In this document: positions 43,404-54,096 of the stretch, one piece after another
How positions within the stretch are numbered: position 1 is the stretch's first letter
Layout of the letters: every line of letters starts with the position of its first letter
Assembly (NCBI GenBank): GCA_964017235.1
Contig: OZ024930.1
Coordinates: 23,936,614 to 24,000,613, forward strand
From: Sabellastarte sp. h YS-2021
Lineage: Eukaryota; Annelida; Polychaeta; Sabellida; Sabellidae
DNA: 64,000 bases
Direction: 5' to 3'
Notes under the pieces: generated by a model
The model's input: the letters and a program-made list of their open reading frames with translations, nothing else
Told to the model about the DNA's origin: nothing
Database searches by the model: none
Program-made: the position numbers and the translations under genes

Positions 43404-43962
43404 TTGGCAGTGATTATTTCTCGCGGGGCGTACATGAACCAGAACTTGCAACTGGAAATGGCTTTCGCGAGATATTAAAATGTATGTAAACATGACCTTT
43501 GCTCAATATAAAGTAAAACTGTGATATATTTAACAAAATATGTATATTTTTGGTCGTTTTGATGAAGTATCAGCCATTAGAAAGCCTAAAATAATAACTT
43601 CTTCAATAACCGGTTCCCAAATATTCTTTGCGGATTTCGTTTTTTCACCAAAACGAAACGAAATACCGCATACCAGAAAACCGTTAACAACACTAAAACA
43701 TACCCTGAAAATTTGATGAAAATCCATGCAGGGGTTTAGTCTGTGGAACACCCATAAAGTTTAAGACCCGAAAATCTAAAAGTGTTGCCATGGCAACAGT
43801 TGTTACTAGATACCCCCCAAAACCTCATCAGCTCTAGATCCTATTGGGGTAAACATCTGTAAATTTGGTTAAAATCTGAGCAGGGGTTTAGGCTATGGAA
43901 CACCCACAAGCTATATGCCCGCCCCCGCCGTCCCCCAGGCTCCATCTTTTTGGTTTTTCTTT
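42849..43962. repeat. 557-bp tandem duplication
   Basis: 42849-43405 is repeated as 43406-43962 with very few changes. It carries the right half of the hAT MITE, one RFX palindrome (43227 and 43784) and the C-rich end of the family i element. The half MITE at 43406-43695 is therefore a duplication product, not a separate insertion. Confidence 0.9.
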
Positions 43963-44079
43963 AAAAATTTGATGCAATGCATTGCCCCTCTACATAGCTG
44001 TTCCAACCAAAATCAATATTATGTCATATTGCACCTGTGTCCATGAAAAAATGGTCTGGGACCTTCCCATCCGTGCACA

Positions 44080-44225
44080 GACCGAGTTTCTGTCCTGTCG
44101 CCAATTGCTGTTGATATACTGATGGTGTGCAACAGAGAGGGACAGAGCTCACATGTACTTGTTTTCTATGTAAATTTTAACAGCATATTGCCACAAGTAT
44201 AAAGTGTTATTTGAATTCTTTAACA
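44080..44225. repeat. Dispersed repeat, second copy at 50910-51075
   Basis: GACCGAGTTTCTGTCCTGTC, GATATACTGATGGT, GGGACAGAGCTCACATGTAC and AAGTATAAAGTGTTATTTGA occur in the same order in both copies. The family is unknown. Confidence 0.75.
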
Positions 44226-44250
44226 TATATACTGCTTAGCGCCATATAAT

Positions 44251-44413
44251 GGCACACGCCTCAAATTGGCACAAAACGGAAGTTAAAATATTTAATAACA
44301 ATGGTTCTTTATCGCCCACACTCGCCCATTTCCGCTTCACAAATAAGTGACGACAGAAATAATTTAAATATTTTCGACAATTTTCATATGCAAATTATGC
44401 CAATTTGAGGTGC
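44251..44413. repeat. Small foldback: CCTCAAATTGGCA inverted repeat
   Basis: CCTCAAATTGGCA near 44252 is mirrored by TGCCAATTTGAGG near 44399. It could be a short MITE. No target duplication is clear. Confidence 0.45.
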
Positions 44414-44639
44414 TGATTTCATGTAGAAATTATATTATCGCCCCTTAAAAAACGATTCTAAAAGGTTTATTTTGTGTACTTTATGTCAAAAAAAGTATTT
44501 TTGCGCTTGTGTCAATACATATTTTAATAAAAAGAAACACACAAAATTTCACTTAGAACAACTTAAAACTAGACCTATCGCATCGGAGAACCGATGCAAA
44601 TTGTATCCACCAGAAGAAAACTCACCAAAGCCATTCTAA

Positions 44640-45482
44640 CATCGCTTAACCTTGAACGAGAAGCCCAAGGTGAAATCTGACCATATCAAAAGATTCTTAG
44701 CCCATGATTTCCTATAGGTTGGTGTGACACTGCAAACCTCTAGGAATACGAATAAGCAAGATATAAACACTAATTTGGCAATCCTCATTTGACCTTGAAA
44801 GAGGGGCCAAAGGTCAAATCCGATCACACCAAAAGATTCCCAGCCCATGGTTTCCAATAGATTTTGGTTTACCATCCCAAACCTCTAGGACCAATAATAA
44901 GCGCGCTATAAGCACATTTAAGTTTGGCTGTGCTCGTTTGACCTTGAAGGAGGGGTCCACGGTCAAATCCGACCACACCAAAAGAGTCCCAGCCCATGAT
45001 TTCCTATAGTTTGGTTTACCATCTCAAACCTCTAGGACCAATAATAAGCGAGTTATAAGCACTTTTAAGTTTGGCTATCCTCATTTAACCTTGAAGGAGG
45101 AGTCCAACGCCAAATCCAACCACACCAAAAGACTCCCAGCCCATGATTTCCTGTAGGTTGGTTTACCATCCTAAACCTCTACGACCAATAATAAGCGAGT
45201 TATAAGCACTTTTAAGTTTGGCTATCCTCATTTGACCTTGAAGGAGGGGTCCAAGGTCAAATCCGACCACACCAATAGATTTCCAGGCCATGATTTCCTG
45301 TAGGTTGGTTTATCATCCTAAACCTCTACGACCAATAATAAGCGAGTTATAAGCACTTTTAAGTTTGGCTATCCTCGTTTGACCTTGAAGGAGGGGTCCA
45401 AGGTCAAATCCGACCACACCAAAACATTCCCAGCCCATGATTTGCAATAGGTTGGTTTACCATCCCAAACCTCTAGGACCAA
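44640..45482. repeat. 147-bp tandem array, left part
   Basis: Same family as 18430. The last ~600 bp is a near-duplicate of 49200-49800 (shared variants such as GCGCGCTATAAGCACATTTA), so larger blocks of monomers were duplicated together. Confidence 0.92.
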
Positions 45483-46639
45483 CTAGATTGGGCCAACTCG
45501 GCGCCAACATATCCCCAGACAGGTCATCACTCACGCCACAGGTTTTGATCGGGAATTTTTTAAAACATAATTACCCATTATTATATGAACTTCAGCACAT
45601 CAATCTACTCTGTTTATATCTTCCCAAGGAAGATGGTGTATCCCCAGACACCGAATACATAACTCAAATTATATTTTCAATCTTCCTGCAATGATAACTC
45701 TAAACCTATTTTCAAAGTATTTAAATGATTGATGATTGAATGTCCATTCTAAAATAATAATCCCAAAAGAGCATATCTGTTTCTATATTTGTTGACAAAT
45801 AAAATATTATTTTAACTCAACTCATCATACTTTTCAATCTTCCTTCAAAGTATTTAAATGATTGATGATTCAATGTCCATTCTAAAATTCATAATCCCAA
45901 AAGCGCATATCTGTTTCTATATTTGTTCACAAATAAAATATTATTTAAAAAAAAATTATTTATATTATTATTTTATTATATTATTTTTAGAATTTGCAAA
46001 TTGTTTTCAGTTATTCATTTCCTCTATACCTGTATATGTGGTCCATATATATGCAACCTAAATATGTGACACAATCTCAGTTCTGACTCCCCTTTGTGTT
46101 ATATGTAATGAAGCCCACTACCTCCCACCCCCACCCCTCTCCCCTTCTCCACACCTCTCTCACTATTACACAAGATCTGCAACCCCATTGAGTTCTTTGT
46201 TTCTCATCTGATATCATTAAATACCTTTGTTTATTTAGTGTCACTCAATATAGCTGGAGGTCCCAGAGGTGGGGATAAATGGTAAACAAACAATCTATAT
46301 AAAAGGGGTACTCAAATACAAAAAGAATTGAGAATTTTAAGTATGTGATTATCAACTGAAATGAGTTCATAACTGTAGGAGCTGTGTCAAAATTAACTGA
46401 GGCAAGTTGAATAAAACTGGGCTAGTTGAGGGTTAAAAATCCCCTAGTTTTACTACATAAGGATATAATTTCATTAATATTGGGACTTAAAGCTCACTTA
46501 AAGTGTCCATTTTGTCTACTTGAATATGTTTAACCAGTTTCATTTTAAAAAGTTAAAAACTCAGCAAGCAGAGGTATAACACACAAAAATAAGTTCTTAA
46601 AAGACTAAGATAGCCATAACATTATTAATAATCAAAATT

Positions 46640-48470
46640 TAAATAGACAGGCATTTCCTTTGAAAAATTCAAAGATTTCAGCTCTATAACCCACATAGTT
46701 TGACAGTTACTGGGCTTTAAAGTGGCATAATGTCCATAAATTGGGTTTCTGTGGGCATTTTACAATTGTTAAAGAGACCTTAGCAATTAAACTACAGATC
46801 TGAAACTTTTTGGGGGACATACATAACAAACAAAAATTATATATAATACAGTTTAAGACTTGTCACACTAAGCATTTCCAAATAACAGGGCAAAATACGG
46901 AAAAAATGTCAAAAAAGGCACTTGGGCGAGTGTCTATGGCCCTCATACACAGGTTAAATGCCTACTAAAAACCTTGATTTTCGGCACATGTAAAAAGGAC
47001 ATAATAATGTATTCCCAGATGGGATTTCAGCTCCATCAATCACATAGTTTAACAGTCACAGGGCTTAAAGGTGGTAAAAAGTCCAAAGTCGATGTGGCTT
47101 TCAAATTAAAGCTTCAGACTTAAAATTTGTTACATACTAAGATTACACATAGAATATGTATCTAATAAAGTTTGAAACTTCTCAGACTTACCATTTCCAA
47201 GTTACAGAGCAAAATATGTGAAAAATGTCTTAAAAGTGTCACTCAGGTGGGTGTTTAAGGTCCTCATACACAGGTTAAATGTCTACTTGAAGCCTTGATT
47301 TTTGGCACATGTAAAAAGAACATAATAATGTATTCCCAGATGAGATTTCAGCTCTATCAGTCACATAGTTTAACAGTCACAGGCCTTAAAATTGGCAAAA
47401 AGTCCAAATACTGGGTCTTTATGGGGCCTTCTAGAGACCTAAATGTGGCCTTTAAATTAAAGCTTCAGACTTAAAATTTGTCACATACTAAGATTACACA
47501 TAGAATATACATGTAATACAGTTTGAAACTTCTTAGACTTACCATTTCCAAGTTACAGGGAAAAATATGTGAAAAATGTCTAAAAATGGTCACTCGGGTG
47601 GGGATTTATGGTCTCATACACAGGTTAAATGTCTTCTTAAAGCCTTAATTTTTGGCACATATAAAAATAACATACTAATATCTTCCCAGATAGGATTTGA
47701 GCTCTATCAGTCACATAGTTTGACAGTCACAGGGCTTAAAAGTAGCAAAAAGTCCAAATATTGGGTCTTTGGGAGCCTTTTAGAGACCTCAATTTGACCT
47801 TCAAAATTAAAGCTTCAGACTTAAAATCTGTTACATACTAAGATTACACACAGAATATATATCTAATACAGTTTGAAACTTCTCAGACTTACCATTTCCA
47901 AGTTACAGGGAAAAAGATGTGAAAAATGTCTTATAAGGGTCACTCGGGTGGGTGTTTATGGTCCTGATACACAGGTTAACTGTCTATTAAAGGCCTAAAT
48001 GTTGGGGCACATATAAGAAAACACATAGATATATTCCCAGATTATATTTAACTTAGATGAGAGACATAGTTTGAAAGCTACAGTGCTTGAAAGTGGCAAA
48101 AAGTGCATAAATTGGGTCTCTGTGTGCACTTTTGAGACCTTAAGTCGACCCCTTTGGGTAAACCTACAGCCCTAAAATTTTCTACAGACAAGGATTACAT
48201 ATCAAAGTTATACCTAGCGCAGTTTGAGACTCATCAGAATTACCACTTCCAAATTATAGGGCAAAATATATGAAAAGTATAGCAAAAAATCCCTAAGTGG
48301 GGGTATTTATGGGCCTCAAACACAATTTTCTCCTCAACTTAAAGTCGTGATTTTCGGCACATGTACTAAGAACATATTAATGTGTTGTCAGGTAAAATTT
48401 CAGCCAGCTGAGCATCATAGTTTGTGACCTACAAGGCTCTAAGTGGCCAAAAGTCCAATTTCTGACCTTA
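46640..48470. repeat. ~350-bp tandem array, about 5 copies
   Basis: The anchor GGCACAT(G/A)TA recurs near 46985, 47306, 47656, 48008 and 48358: one gap of 321, the others ~350 bp. Monomers share AAAATTTGTTACATACTAAG, TTACCATTTCCAAGTTACAG and ACACAGGTTAAATG. Divergence increases toward the 3' end. Confidence 0.9.
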
Positions 48471-48615
48471 AGGTGGCCATAAGTTCTTTTTTACTGGGAG
48501 TTTAAGGTCACCTTAAAATAGGGATCTTCCTTTGGGCACCCTTAACATGTGTACCAAGTTTGAAAAAAAAATATTAATTTGTTTTTGAGTTATCGCGTCC
48601 ACAAGGAAATTTCTA

Positions 48616-48641
48616 CGGCGGCGGCGGCGGCGGCGGCGGCG
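48616..48641. repeat. (CGG)n run
   Basis: About eight CGG triplets, just before the terminal hairpin of the enclosing element. This is the GC-rich position seen in every element of this architecture. Confidence 0.95.
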
Positions 48642-48689
48642 CGACGGACCTGAATCCAATATATCCCCGACTTTCGTCTGGGGATATAA

Positions 48690-50570
48690 TAATAAGAGAG
48701 TTATAAGCACTGTTAAGTTTGGCTATCCTCGTTTGACCTTGATGGAGGGTCCAAGGTCAAATCCGACCACAGCAATAGATTCCCAGCACATGATTTTGTG
48801 TACTATCCTCGTTTGACCTTGAAGGAGGGGTCCAAGGTCAAATCCGAACACAGCAATAGATTCCCAGCCCATGATTTTGTATATGTTGCTTTACCATCCC
48901 AAACCTCTAGGACCAATAATAAGCGAGTTATAAGCACTCTAAAGTTGGGCTATCCTCATTTGACCTTGAAGGAGGGGTCCAAGGTCAAATCCGACCGCAG
49001 CAATAGATTCCCAGCCCATGATTTCCTATAGTTTGGTTTACCATCCCAAACCTCTAGGACCGATAATAAGCGACTTATAAGCACTTTTAAGTTTGGCTAT
49101 GCTCGTTTGACCTTGACAGAGGGGTCCAAGGTCAAATCCGACCACACCAAAAGATTCCCAGCCCATGATTTCCTATAGGTTGGTTTATCATCCCAAACCT
49201 CTAGGACCAATAATAAGCGCGCTATAAGCACATTTAAGTTTGGCTGTGCTCGTTTGACCTTGAAGGAGGGGTCCACGGTCAAATCCGACCACACCAAAAG
49301 AGTCCCAGCCCATGATTTCCTATAGTTTGGTTTACCATCTCAAACCTCTAGGACCAATAATAAGCGAGTTATAAGCACTTTTAAGTTTGGCTATCCTCAT
49401 TTAACCTTGAAGGAGGAGTCCAACGCCAAATCCAACCACACCAAAAGACTCCCAGCCCATGATTTCCTGTAGGTTGGTTTACCATCCTAAACCTCTACAA
49501 CCAATAATAAGCGAGTTATAAGCACTTTTAAGTTTGGCTATCCTCATTTGACCTTGAAGGAGGGGTCCAAGGTCAAATCCGACCACACCAATAGATTTCC
49601 AGGCCATGATTTCCTGTAGGTTGGTTTATCATCCTAAACCTCTACGACCAATAATAAGCGAGTTATAAGCACTTTTAAGTTTGGTTTAGCTAGTTTGGTT
49701 ATCCTCGTTTGACCTTGAAGGAGGGGTCCAAGGTCAAATCCGACCACACCAAAACATTCCCAGCCCATGATTTGCAATAGGTTGGTTTACCATCCCAAAC
49801 CTCTAGGACCAATAATAAGAGAGTTATAAGGACTGTTAAGTTTGGCTATCCTCGTTTGACCTTGAAGGAGGGGTCCAAGGTCAAATCTGACCACACCAAA
49901 AGATTCCCAGGCCATGATTTCCGATAGGTTGGTTTACCATCCCAAACCTATAGGACCAATAATAAGCGAGTTAGAAGCACTTTTAAGTTTGGCTATGCTC
50001 GTTTGACCTTGAAGGAGGGGTCCAAGGTCAAATCTGACCAGACCAAAAGATTCCCAGCCCATGATTTCCTATATGTTGGTTTACCATCCCAAACCTCTAG
50101 GACCAATAATAAGTGAGTTATAAGCACTTTTAAGTTTGGCTCTCCTCGTTTGACCTTGAAGGAGGGGTCCAAGGGCAAATCCGACTACACCAAAAGATTC
50201 CCAGGCCATGATTTCCTATAGGTTGGTTTACCATCCCAAACCTCTAGGACAAATAATAAGCGAGTTATAAGCACTTTTAAGTTTGGCTATGCTCGTTTGA
50301 CCTTGAAGGAGGGGTCCAAGGTCAAATCCGACTACACCAAAAGATTCCCAGCCCATGATTTCCTATAGGTTGGTTTACCATCCCAAACCTCTAGGACCAA
50401 TAATAAGCGAGTTATAAGCACTTTTAAGTTTGGCTATCCTCGTTTGACCTTCAAGGAGGGGTCCAAAGTCAAATCTGACCACACCAAAAGATTCCCAGCC
50501 CATGATTTCCTATAGGTTGGTTTACCATCCCAAACCTCTAGGACCAATAATAAGGGAGATATAAGCACTT
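48690..50570. repeat. 147-bp tandem array, right part, ~12 copies
   Basis: TTTGACCTTGAAGG recurs exactly 147 bp apart (e.g. 50004, 50151, 50298 and 50445). It contains the empty site of the 45483 element at about 49801-49830. Confidence 0.94.
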
Positions 50571-50909
50571 TTCATGACTGCAAAGAAACGCCTGTGGCAG
50601 CCATCTTGTTTTTCAAAATGAGGCCAAAAATATTCCTTGTCAGGATTTTATAATGAGGAACATATCCTGCGAATTTGAGATCTCTACCTATAATACCCTT
50701 TGCTCTAGAGGGCCACCAAAAGTCCTTGTTTAAAGTCGAAAAACGCCCGTGGCGGCCATCTCGTTTTTTCAAAATGAGGCCAAAAATATTCCCAGGCAAG
50801 ATTTTATGGCTATGAATATATCCTGCAAATTTGAGAAGGCTAGCTATAATATTTTTTTCGTTACAGAGGTAACAGTGAAATCTCTCTACTGCTTCCCTGC
50901 ATAAGTTGG

Positions 50910-51075
50910 CCGCAGTCTAGACCGAGCTTCTGTCCCGTCGCCAATTACTATTGATATACTGATGGTACACAATGGCGAGGGACAGAGCTCACATGTACTT
51001 GTTTTCTGTGTAAATTTTGAACGGCATATTTCTACACATATTACCACAAGTATAAAGTGTTATTTGAATTCTTTA
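50910..51075. repeat. Dispersed repeat, second copy of 44080-44225
   Basis: Same order of blocks as the first copy, with a ~20-bp insertion. The first ~30 bp (50889-50920) resembles the terminus of the TA-MITE at 52421 (GCATAAGTTGGCCGC). Confidence 0.7.
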
Positions 51076-51493
51076 ACTTATGTACATGTGCCGTTCATTA
51101 ATATTTAATGCCAATCAAACTGATATATATGTATTTCAACCTGTTTAAAAATATAAACAAACCTTCAACATTACATAGTTATCTACAAAAGAAATTCCTG
51201 GTTTGTAAAAGCAGTTTAGTTTAACAGCATATGTACTGTAAACCGGATACGGCTATATGGACATAAAAATTAATTTTTAAAGTAAATAAAATAATTTCCC
51301 ATAGTTTGAGTTTTACACAGAAAACAGGTACATCAATCAATCAATCAATCACTCAATCAGTTGTCCAGGTGCTTAATCTCCGTATCAACGGATTCTAAGG
51401 CACACCATCCAATCTGTAAGGCATAAATCATGAGACATTAGACATGTTCCGAGTCGTTGCCAGGGAGGCGGTCCGGTGTTCGGTAGTAAGAGG

Positions 51494-52712
51494 CTATGGT
51501 GGGAATGATTTCTGAAATAGGTAGGTTTTGAGTCGACTTTTGAAACTGGAGAGATTTGGAGCACTGCGTATATCATATGGAAGATCATTCCATAACTTAG
51601 GGGCATCATATGAGAAACTATTGTTAAAATGGACCTTTGATTTATGGATGGAAGGACAGTAAGAGGGAACCAGAAGGAACAAATTTTTGGGATTGGAACG
51701 TCTTGTATTCACGGCAGATTTGTACAAGGGGAGATATGGTGCAAAATACTTAGGCTGGCCAGTGGTGAGGTACTTATAGACCAAAACTAGGGTTTTGAAG
51801 ATGATGCTTTGTCTAACGGGTAGCCAATGGAGTGTCCTAAGGGTGGATGTAATGTGAGTGTACTTTGAAGCACCAGTGACAAACCGTGCAAGCGCATTTT
51901 GAACATATTGGAGCCTTGTAGCATTTCGGGATGACAAACTGCGAAAAAGAGAGTTGCAATAATCCAAACGACTACTGACCAGAGCATTTGCAATCACCAC
52001 TGATGTATCCACAGAAAGAAACCTCCTGATACGATGAAGGTCCCTGAGGCTGATAAAGCAGGATTTGATAACAGAATTTACGTGATTGGTGAAACAAAAC
52101 TTTGCATCAAACAGAACACCCAGATTGCGTACATCTGCGGGAGAGAGGCAATTACCCAGGATATTGACAGGTAGTGAGTCACTGAGCCATTTGTGTCTGT
52201 CTTTGGCACCGAAGACTATGAATTCTGTTTTATCAGGATTTAGCTCGAGTTTGTTTTCAGACATCCAGACCTGAATATCATTCAAACATGATTTAAGACG
52301 GTCAAAAGACTTGAGACTATCATCAGGGGATAAGTGAATGAACAACTGAGTGTCGTCCGCATAGAAGCGGTAACGGACTCCGGTATATTTTCTGATGACT
52401 TGACCAAGAGGTGTTGTGTACTGCTTCTAGGCATAAGTTGGCCATGGTCATAAGTTGGCCACCATCACCAAATCTTGAAATTGCCACAAATTTAAAAGCT
52501 GATTGCAATCATAAATGGTCCATTATTATTACATTTATGTTTTTTATTGGTTTTAAACACTGTACAAAGACTTATTTGTCTGTTTGGCCCAATTAAATTA
52601 CTGACGGCCAACTTATGACCGCGGCCAACTTATGCCTAGAAGCAGTAGAGGGAAAACAGAAGGGGACCTAAGACAGAACCTTGGGGGACTCCAAACTCGG
52701 TCTAAAGTAGGA
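51494..52712 (-). pseudogene. LINE reverse transcriptase, C-terminal half
   Basis: GVPQGSVLGPLLFSLY (motif B side, ~52690-52648) continues after the MITE with TTPLGQVI... and FYADDTQLFIHL (YADD, motif C). A 283-codon intact stretch follows with ENKLELNPDKTEF, LGVLFD, NALVSSRLDYCNSLF, LHWLPVRQSIIFK, APKLWNDLP and FKSRLKTYLF, the usual CR1/L2-type C-terminus. Apart from the insertion and 5' truncation the frame is clean. Confidence 0.9.
52421..52645. mobile_element. TA-target MITE, 225 bp, inside the LINE reverse transcriptase
   Basis: The 23-bp outer inverted repeats (52421-52443 and 52623-52645) are perfect, starting CTGCTTCTAGGCATAAG, and extend imperfectly to ~43 bp with an internal CATAAGTTGGCC repeat. 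TA is duplicated (52419-52420 and 52646-52647). Removing it restores the LINE frame exactly. TA duplication points to the Tc1/mariner group. Confidence 0.95.
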
Positions 52713-52773
52713 ACTTCACCTGTCCTTTTTTGTGATACGGGTGAAGAAAAAAGGACAGGTGAAGTTCCTACTT
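52705..52773. repeat. Perfect 27-bp-arm hairpin
   Basis: 52705-52731 (AAGTAGGAACTTCACCTGTC...) is the exact complement of 52747-52773, with a 15-nt loop. It sits at the 5' truncation point of the LINE. It may be a foldback produced during LINE insertion or repair, or a minimal MITE. Confidence 0.85.
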
Positions 52774-52995
52774 AATCTGTGCACAGACACAGATGACAAA
52801 AAGTACAGACAAGGGCAGATGCAGTCGGCCTTTGCTCTTTAATACAATTAATTCTTTGCATGAACACTGATATGGACACGGGTGAAAACGACAGGTGTAG
52901 GTCCAGCATAACGGAGCAGTACGGCTGTTGTAATAGCGAACAGTACATAGCTCAAAAATTGGTACTTGTTATTCTATACTCGGATCAAGTGAAGA

Positions 52996-53230
52996 GAGAG
53001 GCGCATTCATTCGAAACGCCACTAAAACATGGGTCGAGATCTTCCGTCGGTTTGCCGAGCGGCGCCTCTATCTTCACTTGTCACCTAAACTCTCTAAATG
53101 ATGAACTGCCTAAAACTAAATAGGGATAGAGAGGCGCATTCAGTCGAAACGACATTAAAACATGGGTCGGGGGGGGGGGGGGGTCTCCCGTCAGTTTCCG
53201 AGCGGCGCCTCAATCTTCCCTTGTCCCGGT
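52996..53230. repeat. Two 133-bp-spaced repeats with a G run
   Basis: GAGAGGCGCATTCA.TCGAAAC and GAGCGGCGCCTC occur in both units (starts 52996 and 53129). The second contains a run of about 14 G (near 53169). I recognise no gene. Confidence 0.7.
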
Positions 53231-54096
53231 GAAAAAAGCACAGATTTTATCCCAATTCATCTATATGTCTCTTAATTTCCTATTCTGGTGGGATAAAAGA
53301 ACATAATTACTTCGCAATAGCATCAAAACTAAACTACTAACATTTCCACGAGCCCTCATGGTGGCGATGAAACGGAAAAGGAAGTAGAATATTATAAATT
53401 GTACTGTGTGCCGAAATCCACCATTTTCTCGCTAAAACTCGGAAATGTAATTGATCAGTTTGATAAAGATTAACAGTTTGTAGAAAAATTATAACATTTT
53501 AAGTAATTCTGAGTATGGTTTTAGAAGTACAAGAACGACATCCATGGCTCTTTTAGACTTCGTGGAAAAACTGGGAAGTGCAGTAGACAGTAAACACATT
53601 ACTCTGGGTATATTCATTGATTTAAAGAAATCCCTGACACCATAGATCATTTGCTGTAAATAAAGAAACTTTCTCAGTATTTAGTGAGAGGTATAGCCAG
53701 TAATTGGTTAAGGTCATATTTAGCTAATTGTAAGCATTTTGTTCATTTTGATTGTGTCATTCAGAACTACAAGAGGTTGCACGTGATGTACCAGAAGGCT
53801 CAATCTTGGGCCTTAAACTATTTGTCCACTACATCAATGATATGTGTACAGCTGATAACATAGTGGATACTTGGTTCGCCACAAACAAGCTTTGATTGAA
53901 CATCAGTAAGATTAATTTTATAGGTTTTTTTGCAAGAAATATTTGAACATCAATTGTAATGTCTACATTATGAGTTTAAAATGGAAAGAGTATATGTTGC
54001 TGAACTCTTAGGGATTCTAATTAATTCAGAATTATTTTGGAAAGCACAAATTGAGAATACTAAGAATAAGTTATGCAGCAGTTTTGCAGTGCTTAA

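Larger units (their letters stand above)
45483..48689 (+). mobile_element. Hairpin-terminated element with 350-bp array, inserted between A and T
   Basis: 5' end: CTAGA, imperfect hairpin (TTGGGCC/GGCGCCAA), then seed ATATCCCCAGAC (45510). 3' end: a CGG run (48616-48641), then hairpin TATATCCCCGAC with GTCTGGGGATATA (48660-48688). Seed and stem agree. The host array reads GACCAA|...|TAATAAG; the near-identical array copy at 49807 reads GACCAATAATAAG uninterrupted. So 3,207 bp went in with no target duplication, between A and T. It is non-coding. This behaviour fits rolling-circle elements. Confidence 0.75.
44569..50888 (+). mobile_element. Hairpin-terminated element (family vi), split by a second satellite element
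   Basis: 5' end: CTAGA at 44569, hairpin GCATCGG-AGAA-CCGATGC (44580-44597), seed GTATCCACC, like the copy at 24367. The 147-bp arrays follow (44640-45482 and 48690-50570), then the CATCTTGTTTTTCAAAATGA repeats and GTGAAATCTCTCTAC. The 3' hairpin is absent: at 50889 the sequence switches to a fragment resembling the TA-MITE end found at 52421. Confidence 0.6.
51330..52712 (-). mobile_element. 5'-truncated LINE with short tandem-repeat tail, split by a MITE
   Basis: Minus strand: RT motifs from ~52700, C-terminal part to 51494, a ~130-bp 3' UTR, then an ATTG-type repeat tail (51331-51360). A short repeated 3' tail is typical of CR1/L2-type LINEs. It is truncated upstream at ~52712, next to a perfect hairpin. 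Confidence 0.85.

Noticed and set aside
42973..43751. Two similar minus-strand open frames starting MFHRLNPCMDFHQIF
   Set aside because: They are translations of a hAT MITE plus flanking repeat, copied by a 557-bp duplication. No protein resemblance.
48660..48688. Hairpin as a bacterial-type terminator
   Set aside because: Eukaryotic context. The stem repeats the element's 5' seed, so it is a transposon terminus.
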